Of a stretch of DNA of 64,000 nt, positions 54,970 through 64,000 are shown piece after piece (position 1 is the first letter of the stretch; the number at the start of each line of letters is the position of its first letter). Source of the stretch: Patiria miniata (lineage: Eukaryota > Echinodermata > Asteroidea > Valvatida > Asterinidae); NCBI RefSeq assembly GCF_015706575.1, contig NW_024037048.1, forward strand, positions 13,471,512-13,535,511, in the 5' to 3' direction. The position numbers were made by a program, and so were the translations under genes. The notes beneath the pieces are model-generated. The model was given only the letters and a program-made list of their open reading frames with translations, made no database searches and was not told the DNA's origin.

Positions 54970-56030
54970 TTCGAAGTGCGCCACGTTAGGGAACACGACT
55001 ATATAGGAAGGGAAAGACTCACCAAAACAGTTGACTAAATGACACTCAAAATTGACATTCTGATATTTCTTGGCACATCTGAACATTTGGCAATGACACC
55101 TTCTTGAATATGAGCAGGTTTAATTTTGTGGAAAGAGGGCAGGGCTTTGATTTATGAGGGAAATTCAGGGGTAAAAGACGACAATGACAACCAGAAAACA
55201 GACTCAAAAACCAAGAAGGCAAACGTGAAAGCTCGCTGCGATGAAAGCTCGATGCTGATTGGCTGATGAAAAATAAGCATCTTAGGCCCTATTTATTTTT
55301 AGTCTGGTTCCCAAAAGATTCAGGGGTACAACTATAGAATGCAGGGCCACTTTACTCTACATCCTCGCCTCCGTACGGCTGCGTGGAGGCGTGGAGCCGC
55401 AGTCGACCTACCTCCGAAAATCGATTGCCGCAGTCGACCTACCTCCGAAAATCGATCGTGGAGTCGTGGGATCAAAATAAGGACAGCGCATAAAAATATA
55501 AAACAGCACACCGTGTAAACTCAATGGCGCCCCCAATCACCAATCAGTAGACTTGTCACAGTAATTTTCTTCTCCTTGCGGGGAAGGGCAGGGTTTTAAG
55601 AAATCATCCTGCACTGCTGCAGGGATATAGTCTTTCAAAGTTTAATCAACTTGAACGTTACAGGGAAACTATCAGACTTTATTCAGGGGATGTTTTGGTA
55701 GAACATTAACTATGAAAAAAAATTTGAGATTATATAATGTAAAGACCACAATTCCCACATACCGCGATAATAGGGAGTCCACCTCCATTCGCACATTCTC
55801 CGAGCATGTCTATTTTCACAGGCATTTGAAAAGGAAGAGTTATGCAATATTACAAACAAGAAACGTGATAATACGGCGTTCCATCCTACATGCTTACTGG
55901 CACTGCCAGCATCCTACTGTCTGAAAAAACACCAAGGATATTTCATTAAATGTCCAGAACTCCAGGTATGGAATCTTTCCGGAGTATTTTTTAACCCTAA
56001 CCCACCTCGCTCCTCCAAAATCCTCCTGGC
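54970..56030. other. Unit 2-specific spacer, no gene
   Basis: No conserved frame. It includes a 30-bp direct duplication (GCCGCAGTCGACCTACCTCC + GAAAATCGAT) at about 55397-55456. Confidence 0.45.
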
Positions 56031-56034
56031 GGTT

Positions 56035-56700
56035 TTGGAGGATTCTAGAGGATTGAGGATGAATGGTGATTGAATCAAATGAGGATTCTGGAGGATTGAG
56101 GATGAATGGTGATTGAATCAAATGAGGATTCTGGAGGATTGAGGATGAATGGTGATTGAATCAAATGAGGATTCTGGAGGATTGAGGATGAATGGTGGTT
56201 GAAGCGCATGAGGATTCTGGAGGATTGAGGATGAATGGTGATTGAATCAAAAGAGGATTCTGGAGGATTGAGGATGAATGGTGATTGAATCAAATGAGGA
56301 TTCTGGAGGATTGAGGATGAATGGTGATTGAATCAAATGAGGATTCTGGAGGATTGAGGATGAATGGTGATTGAATCAAATGAGGATTCTGGAGGATGAG
56401 GATGAATGGTGATTGAATCAAATGAGGATTCTGGAGGATTGAGGATGAATGGTGATTGAATCAAATGAGGATTCTGGAGGATGAGGATGAATGGTGATTG
56501 AATCAAATGAGGATTCTGGAGGATGAGGATGAATGGTGATTGAATCAAATGAGGATTCTGGAGGATTGAGGATGAATGGTGATTGAATCAAATGAGGATT
56601 CTGGAGGATGAGGATGAATGGTGATTGAATCAAATGAGGATTCTGGAGGATTGAGGATGAATGGTGATTGAAGCACATGAGGATTCTGGAGGATTGAGAA
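56035..56700. repeat. 43-bp satellite array
   Basis: About 15 units of GAGGATTCTGGAGGATTGAG + GATGAATGGTGATTGAATCA + AAT, some units 1 bp shorter. Long open frames on the minus strand here (repeats of SSRILMRFNHHSSS and IQSPFILNPPESSFDS) are a by-product of the repeat and vary with the 1-bp unit differences. Absent from unit 1. Confidence 0.9.
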
Positions 56701-56762
56701 CGAATGCATTTTGTGGCAGGACTGTCTGATTATTCTGAAGGATTTGGCGTTGGTTATCCTTC

Positions 56763-57330
56763 ATTCATAAATACCTCAGACAGTTTAGCTATTCCTATTG
56801 GTCGAGTGCCCGTCACGTGGCCGGTCTTAAACGGATGATAAAGACATGGCTAGCTGGTCTTCAACACTTTTCCAGTGTCACAATAAAATGTGGACTCCTA
56901 AAAATCCAGTGCCTCTTATCGTTTCATTGGTTCAACGTTCACAATCCTCACGTAGGCATGCGCAACACTACCAGGGAGTCAGAATTTTATAGCTCTAAAT
57001 TCAAGACGCAACGCGCCAGGTGCGTTCTGCGCGAAATCGCGCAGAACATGCTACGCGCGCGTCAATCTCCATAAAAGGGTTGTTTACATCTTACTCGCCA
57101 GCTGAACACTCCATTATTTTGCAAGAGGGATGTTTCAAAAAGCATAAAGTGAATTTGTTGAACAAAATCGGGATGTTTTGAACGAATTATATGATTTTTT
57201 CTTACCGAAAAGGTATTTATGAATGGGAATAAATATGTGCTCCGTCGGTATTTATCAGCACCCAGACTCTAAGTGGTCTTAAACAGAGTGATAAAAACCT
57301 CCGAAGCACACATTTATTCCCGATCCCTTA
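56763..57330. mobile_element. Composite inverted-repeat MITE, second copy
   Basis: Related to 51187-51818. It has the same CATTCATAAATACCT start, body and GGTATTTATGAATG, but the large palindromic part has lost one arm. Confidence 0.6.
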
Positions 57331-57340
57331 TATTAATATC

Positions 57341-58328
57341 TATATATATAAGAGAGAAGTTTACTCGCCCCCGAGACGATGTTTGCTCCTGAAAGGATCC
57401 GAGACCGCGGGCTCCCGCGGCGCCAGAATCGCTCCACGTCCGTGGACAAATGCGGAGGGTGTCTTCCGCCGGGTCGGACGCTTCGTGTCGTCCTAATTTT
57501 CCGGTACGGACCGGCGATCCGTTTCGTCGATTTTTCGTGACTGCATTTTGCGCAGGAATTTGCCGTCGTATGCGCTTTCACGTTGACTGCCTGGCCGCCC
57601 CCGTGCTGGCTTTTCTGCGAGTCTAGACTGTGCGAGGTCAGCGGCTTCAACGTAGGGGTTTCGTTTACGTGTTCTACTCGGCCGTTCGGCAAAATTGTTC
57701 ACCAAACGTTAGTATGGGGTGACCTTGGCAAAATATTTTTTCTCCATGGTGCGTGGCCACCAAGTGTCCCTATTCTTTCATATGCTTCGCTTGCCGCCCC
57801 TGCGCCGAGTGCAACGAATACCCAGAAGGACTACACATTAGTATGCCTTGCCGCGGTCTGACCAATCGAAAGTCTACACTGCGTAGTACTTCCGGGCTAT
57901 GCGTAAAACCGTCACTGGCAACGCGTACTGCAGCCTGCTCCACACCCTGGAAACGAGGTTGAGTCTACGGTACTCGCTATTTGAAGCGCAAGCATGTGAC
58001 GTCGCGTGATAGAGTGCTGTTGCTTCCATAATGTGTTTACAGCTCCATGCTTCCACCACCAAGGCTGAGCGTTGTGAGTTCGCTGCCCGCCACGTATAAT
58101 TCAGTGTCGCGTTATAATTTCGGGGGCCTGTTTGGGGTTAACGAAGGATCGATGCATTGCTTCAAATATCGCGATCTTAAACGAAGTCACAAAAAAATCG
58201 ACGAAAAACTGTCCGACCCGGCGGCAGACACCCACATTTTTCCACGGACGTGAAGCCGCGGTCTCGGATCCTTTCAGAAGCAAACATTTCTCGGAGGCCG
58301 AGTAAAACTTGCTCAACTTATATATAGA
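57341..58328. mobile_element. ~1-kb GC-rich element with ~200-bp terminal inverted repeats
   Basis: The left end (57345-57545) and right end (58180-58325) are imperfect inverted repeats sharing GAAAGGATCCGAGACCGCGG, CGCCGGGTCGGAC and CGTCGATTTTT. The base composition is clearly more GC-rich than the surroundings. Frames inside are not recognised. It looks like a non-autonomous DNA transposon. Confidence 0.6.
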
Positions 58329-58329
58329 T

Positions 58330-58700
58330 GGTTGGACCAACTTGAATAAAAGTTGAATCGCAGACGGTCTCGCAAATTGTAAGAAGTTCAAGTTTACGTT
58401 TGTTGAAGAGTCCAATACTGAAACTTAATTATGACCTTCCTCCATGATTCAGACCGTTTGTAATTTTATGTAACACTCAACATTTTCATTTTAAATGACA
58501 CTTTCACGTTTTATTCCATTATGATTTATTGTCAAACTGTACAACCAGCCTTCGCCTGTGTACTACAGTAACCTTTTCACTACGTTTTCCAAATGCGACT
58601 GCCTCACAAAAAGCCAATTTAACAGACCAACGGCATCATTTACAGACAGTTGCCATGGTACATAATTATCATGTGCGTAAATCGACGGGGCACAGGGGAA

Positions 58701-58731
<31 letters not shown>

Positions 58732-59070
58732 ACCCACATTTTGAGGGGGGACATTGTTTGGTCTCCCCCCCCCCCCACACACACACTTTTTCTTCCCCGA
58801 ATAAAAATATTGTAGCCTACAATAATGATTCTATTGCTCAGAATACATGTAGCTGATTCAATTACTAAAAACTCAAAACTTTCACAGATGATCTTTTGCT
58901 CAAATTGGGTTTAGTGATCAGAAATTGCCTCAGATCACACCACAGAAATTGCTATTCTTTAACTGCATGTCTCCCCAACTATATCCCCCATTTACATTTA
59001 ACTCCCCACAATTTCATCCCCAACACTACGCCCTACCCGATCTATGATCGGGTAAACCAGCTTGTAACCT
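58330..59070. other. No gene; simple repeats
   Basis: Contains poly-C/(CA)n runs at 58699-58735 and 58766-58785. No supported frame. Confidence 0.5.
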
Positions 59071-59074
59071 CATA

Positions 59075-60060
59075 TGTGGCGACCGTGCAGTATTCATAAT
59101 GTAAGAGGCAACACCGCACGGGCCACAAAATCCCCCGAAACCGCGTTCACTGGGCGTGATGTGGCGGTACTTGTGGAGCCGTCGACAGTTCAGTTTCAAC
59201 GGGACACACACTGAAAACACAGCGCGGTGCTCACACGATTAATAGACCGCTGAAATATTGAATCATTCTGGAAGTCAAATTATGCATAATGATGCAGCGT
59301 GAACCATGCACAAAAATGTCCATTTACCAGGTTCACGCCGTGTGCGCTTCGTGTATGCTTTGTGCACGCATCCAGGACAGCTAAATTTGTTCTGATTCGC
59401 TGTTTCTACCAGTCAATATTTGTTGCATGTCTGATGTATTTTAACAAATGATTGAATTTACGAGTTTCCGAATGTCTCAGCGATTCCGTTTTGATGCTGG
59501 CCCAAAGCTGGCCCAACGTCGGCGCAGCGTTTACAGAAACACAGATATGGCCTGAAATGTGGAGAGTTCAATGCTGTTTTCTAAATGTGAGGGATATAGC
59601 ACCGCACGGGCCACAAAATCCCCTCAAACCGCGTTCACTGAGGGGTTGATGCGGTGCAATGTGTAGACCGCTCACCGTGCGTTATTCAATGGGAACGTGA
59701 AAACGGCGCGGTGTGAAGCGGGTGAAACGGCCACAATGCCGATGTTTCTGGATGGCCAATTTATTCAAAGCAATGCAGCGTGAACCATGCACGAAAAACT
59801 TCACTTGCAAGGTTCACGCTCTGTGTGTTTTGTATGCGTAGGATCAGCTAACAATTTGTTCCAATTCACTGTTTCTGTATGGTATTTGTCTATTTGTGCA
59901 GCAAGAGTTCACAAATACTTCCACAAAATCAACTAAAACCGCGTTCGCTGAGGGCTAGTGCGAATGACGGTTGATTTGTATTGAATTGAATGGGAAGTCG
60001 CCGCGGTTACACAGGCGATCGTGAACCGCCAGAATGCTGATTTTTCTGCATTGTGGGGCC
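59075..60060. repeat. ~430-500-bp tandem repeat with hairpin, unit 2
   Basis: Counterpart of 16806-17980, with hairpins from GCAGCGTGAACC and GGTTCACGC at 59296-59340 and 59776-59820. The third unit is shortened. Confidence 0.65.
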
Positions 60061-60369
60061 TGGATCTTCTTTGCAAAGGACCCACAAAGTCGCTGATAAA
60101 GCACCAAAACGGAGGCACATGTATTCCCCACTCTCAGTGGAAGCCGCCCCCACCCCCCGCCCCATTTTGAAAACCTGAATTACATTTACTGTTGTAATAA
60201 TACTTTTATTTTGCATTTGCAGCCTTTGAAAAAAATAACGCACTCCAGGTGCCCTACCCCAAGTTAAACCCAAGTTTCTCCGCTGGCTTGAGTACGATTT
60301 AATTCCTCATATAATCCCGAATATATCCACACAATTTAATAGACTGAAGCGCCAACTGTACATTGAATG

Positions 60370-60749
60370 AATCACTGCCAAGTGTGTACGTCACTTGTCT
60401 ATCCACCAATCACAGTTTGTCGGTGACAAGTCGGTGACGACAAGTCGGTGACCACAAGTGAGTGGTCTGTGACTGACAGGTTGTGTGTGTCAATCATAAA
60501 TTCCATGTTTGGATGTGTCACCGACGTTCATACAATATCCACCAATAAGAAGCGGCCATTTGAATGTCGGTGACAAGTTTTTTTTATGGTGACTTTATAG
60601 CCTCAGCGTATCATTAATATGAAGCGAGTCGGTGATGTGTGATTTACAGCGCACAGGAGCCATGCAATCACAATCCAGGTCCGAGTTTTTAGTCACTGCT
60701 CAGGAAATCGATGGCACTATTTAAGACATGTGGGGCCGTCCACCCTTCA
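60370..60749 (+). promoter_or_regulatory. Promoter region of a downstream C1q gene
   Basis: Conserved with 18440-18846: GTCGGTGAC repeats, CCACCAATCACAG, CCACCAATAAG and TATTTAA at 60718-60724. The presumed target gene lies beyond the window. Confidence 0.5.
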
Positions 60750-60818
60750 CATCAACCACAGGTCACCTTCGGACGACAACCAGAGAGAGAACTGACTGCA
60801 AGAACAAGATTTTGCTCG
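60750..60818 (+). other. Leader exon 1 of a downstream C1q gene
   Basis: Ends TTTTGCTCG|gtgagtg, nearly identical to 18847-18916. Confidence 0.5.
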
Positions 60819-61148
60819 GTGAGTGTTTGAAACAATCATTTTTCTTCCGAAGACATTTGTTGACTTTTGCACAACGTGTTGGAATCAATGCGGGATTCAG
60901 ATTTTGTTGAAAGTTGCTGATTCAATTATTTTTCAAACAACGAGCTCGGTAGTAGGCTTGATATTTCCTCGTCTTTGTGTGTTTGTGAAATGTGGTAGCT
61001 TGAGGACTGAATTTTTTTTTTATGAACAAATGTTCAATTTCTTTTTACTATGACTCTGTTACACGTTTGCTAGCAGCAAAGCCAGCGCGCTAATTCCGAT
61101 CCAGAAGTTGTGCCTTTTCCCAACGACCACTTTGGAGTTGAAGTATCG

Positions 61149-61266
61149 CGATAATTTACAAATGTGTTTGAAATTAACTTGTTCAGACGGGCTTTGTTTG
61201 TGCATAACATGCACTAATCAAAGCCCGTCTGAAAGAGTTAATTTCAAACACTTTTGTAAATTATCG
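61149..61266. repeat. Hairpin element in leader intron, unit 2, well preserved
   Basis: ~48-bp arms beginning CGATAATTTACAAATGTG, with the inner GACGGGCTTTG paired to CAAAGCCCGTC and a loop of ~22 nt. It is the more complete copy of 19104-19216. Confidence 0.65.
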
Positions 61267-62330
61267 AGCTATTTTATTTCAGCTCTTAATGTAAACAGTT
61301 GGTGCGGATGCAGACCACGGTTTTGTGAGGTCAAATTTCAAGGCAATAAAAATGAGGAATTCCTGTCTGGCAATATTTCCGCTACAACTTCCATTGTGCA
61401 CTCTCAAAAACAAATTGTCCAAATACTTACTGGTTTCTTTACTTCTTGTCGATATGGATAATACCCTACGAAGTCACATTTATGGACTTTTTTTTTATTT
61501 AGGTTCGACTGGTAGGTTGGACTGTTTTCTGACCGCAGTTTTTCGCAAGTATAAAACATCGAGTTCCCTGCTGTGATTCAGAACAGTAAAGATGTATTGA
61601 TCATTCAAAATAATATTTTAGAGGAACTACAAATCAGTGTTTTACATTTTCGGTTTCAAAAAACAAGGCTCGCAAAACCTGGACTCTTTATAACCTGGCC
61701 AATATTTTTGGCACGATCAAGCACACTCTTACTTTTTGCCTCCCTTTTTCCTATTGACTTTATCGTTGAAATTTTCAAACATGAAATCCTAGTGCAATGT
61801 ACTCACATTATTTCCGGATATCACTCAAAATCAATCAGAATGAAAAGTTATGCGGAAGTTGGTCACGGAAGAACGTATACAGGTATCTGGACATCTCAAA
61901 ATGCCGGTCTTATTTGTGTTATTATTTGTGGATATTCTCAGTGCCTTTGAACTTTGTTGTTCAACTGGCATTTTGCTATAGTTCACAGTGCGCCATTCCG
62001 GTTTCATCAAGTTACTTTGAAGCACTGCAGGATAAAAGTGTCACTGGTCAGAATAGACTAGAGGGCGCAAATACAAACGCACTGAATCATGATGATGCAC
62101 ACAGTTTTATACAAGTTCAATAGCTGGATGCATTTTGTAGAATTCATGGATAGATTTGATTTTTGGAGAACGCATTTGAGATAAATAGTCAACCCAAATT
62201 ACATTTTCACTGTACAGACATTTTTTTGGCCGTATTGTACTTGTGGAATTCAGCTATGCCTCCCCACCAGACTCCAAGTTATCTCCTAGTGGATTTTTAA
62301 TGACTCATATTTTTGTTGGTATTTTTTCAG

Positions 62331-62391
62331 CCAGCAATCCGCTCAAGTGTTGAGGAGTGCTTCCGCGAGAGAATTCAAGAACCGTGCTTAG
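62331..62391 (+). other. Leader exon 2 of a downstream C1q gene
   Basis: 61 nt between ttttttcag and gtgagtgtct. Open frame ..SVEECFRERIQEPCL without ATG. Homologous to 20310-20370. Confidence 0.55.
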
Positions 62392-62524
62392 GTGAGTGTC
62401 TGCTATTTGACATTTTCTTCATTCAACCATCAGAAAAGAGCAGTGATTTGGTAGGAGACTGTTCCTTTTTTTTCTATGCATTTAATCTTTTTGGTCAAAA
62501 TTAGAAACCAGAAAACGTCATTCA

Positions 62525-64000
62525 ATTACCTCTACGAAAAATATCCTCCTGGCCATGATGGTTAGGCTTCTCAATTATCCCTTCTAAAAAAATATCCTCC
62601 AAGCCATAGTCTCCTCAATTATCCCTTCTAAAAATATCCTCCTAGCCATGTGTGTCAGTCTTCTCAATGATCTCATCTAAAAAAATATCTTACAAGCCGT
62701 GATGCTTTGTCTATTCAATAATCTCGTCTAAAAAGGTATCCTCTAAGCCACGATGATTACTCTCCTAAATTATTATCCATTCGAAAAAAATATAGCTTCC
62801 AAGCAGTGATGGTTTGTGCGTTCAATAATTTCTTCTAAAAAAAAATCCTCCCATTCATAATAGTTAGTTTCCTCAATTATCCCTTCTTAACAAATATGCT
62901 CCAAGCCATGATGGTTAGTCTCCTCAATTATACCTTCTAAAACAATATCCTCCAAGCCGTAATGGTTTTTATTTCAATAATCCCTTCCAAAAAAATCCTC
63001 CTAGCCATGATGTTTAGCCTCCTCAATTTTCCCTTCTAAAATATCCTCCTAGCCGTGGTGATTAGTCTCCTCAATTATGCCTTCTAAAAAATATCATCCA
63101 AGCCATGATGGTTTTCATTTCAATAATCTCTTCCAAAAAAAATCCTCCTTGCAGTTATGATTAGTCTCCACAATAATTATCCCTTTAGAAAAGATCCTCC
63201 TATCCATGATGGTTAGTCTCCTTAATAATGATCACATCTAAAACATATCCTCCTTGCCAGGATGATAGGTCTCCTCAAATATCCCTTCTAAAAATATCCT
63301 CCTAGCCATGATGGTTTTTATTTCAATAAGCCCTTCTAAATAAAAATATGCTCCTAGCCACGATGAGTAGTCTCCTCAATTATCCCTTCTCAAAAAAAAA
63401 TCTTCCAAGCCGTGATGGATTGTGTGTTCAATAATCTCTTCTAAAAATATCCTCCTAGCCATGATGGTTTGTCTCCTCAGTTATCCCTTCTAAAAATATC
63501 CTCCTAGCCATGATGGTTAGTCTCCTCAATTATACCTTCTAAAAATACCGTACAAGCCATGATGATAAGTCTCCTCAATTATCCCTTCAAAAAAATATCC
63601 TCTGAGCCATGATGATTTTCATTCAATAATCCCTCTGAAAAATATCCTCCTAACCGTGATGATTAGTCTTCTCAATTATCCCTTCCTTCTAAAACATATC
63701 ATCCAATCCATGATGGTTTTCATTTCAATAATCCCTTCTACAAATATCCTCCCAGCCGTGATTATTAGCCTCCTCAATTATCCCTTTAAAAAAATATCCT
63801 CGTGGCCATGATGGTTAGTCTCCTCATTTAGCCCTTCTAAAAAATATCCTCCTAGCCATGAGGGTAAGTCTCCTCAATGATCACATCTAAAAAAAATCTT
63901 CCAAGCCTTGATGGTTTGTCTGTACAATAATCTCGTCTAAAAAATATCCTCTTACCATGATGGTTTTTATTTCAATAATCCCTTCTGAAAAATATCCTCC
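62525..64000. repeat. ~50-bp minisatellite array, unit 2 (cut by window end)
   Basis: Same unit family and orientation as 20510-22570. It continues past the right edge. Confidence 0.9.

Larger units (their letters stand above)
26706..64000. repeat. Segmental duplication, unit 2
   Basis: Second copy of the unit, starting near the ATTGTTTCAATAATAACG motif seen at the window's left edge. It is enlarged by tandem amplification of the SLC12 tail segment and by private insertions at 39757, 49497, 51187, 52390, 53328, 56763 and 57341. It lacks the hAT-like insertions at 4330 and 8073 of unit 1. Confidence 0.85.

Noticed and set aside
56075..56678. Minus-strand repetitive protein (SSRILMRFNHHSSS / IQSPFILNPPESSFDS repeats)
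   Set aside because: The 43-bp unit is not a multiple of three and 1-bp unit variants change frame; no start context or neighbouring exon.
1..64000. Viral or prophage content
   Set aside because: No capsid, polymerase or integrase-like frame was recognised; the repeats fit animal transposons.

Overview
The window is animal genomic DNA. Coding sequence is sparse and intron-interrupted, splice sites are canonical, and the gene families are metazoan (secreted collagen/C1q-domain protein, endophilin-A N-BAR exons, SLC12 cation-chloride cotransporter tail exons). Miniature transposons, a Penelope-type element, a tRNA-derived SINE and G/C homopolymer tracts are abundant. This best fits a highly heterozygous marine invertebrate, probably a non-vertebrate deuterostome such as an echinoderm. 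The species assignment is inference.

Layout: the window holds two copies of one large unit. Unit 1 runs from base 1 (truncated on the left) to about 26,700. Unit 2 starts at about 26,706 and runs off the right edge. Each unit has, left to right: a plus-strand C1q coding exon (841-1641; 27562-28362); minus-strand SLC12 tail exons; a Penelope-like element; four minus-strand endophilin N-BAR exons; a SINE; tandem repeats; then a plus-strand promoter, leader exon 1 and leader exon 2 of the next C1q gene; and a ~50-bp minisatellite. The promoter at ~18.8 kb and leader exons at 20.3 and 25.1 kb most likely serve the C1q gene at 27.5 kb. The promoter at 60.7 kb would serve a further copy beyond the window. 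Unit 2 is longer because the SLC12 tail segment was amplified into about five alternating B/A exon blocks (31.2-42.6 kb) and because several transposons inserted at 39.8, 49.5, 51.2, 52.4, 56.8 and 57.3 kb.

The only clearly intact protein-coding genes are the two C1q paralogs. The SLC12 exons carry frameshifts and stops, and the endophilin copies lack both ends, so the minus-strand genes look like duplicated fragments carried along with the C1q array.

The most notable signal is the divergence pattern between the two C1q genes. I count 18 amino-acid replacements (29 nucleotide changes) against 2 synonymous changes. Sixteen of the replacements lie in or beside the globular C1q head, often at alternating residues of a strand, and ten codons carry two or three changes. 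This suggests a tandem family of secreted recognition proteins under strong diversifying pressure on one surface.
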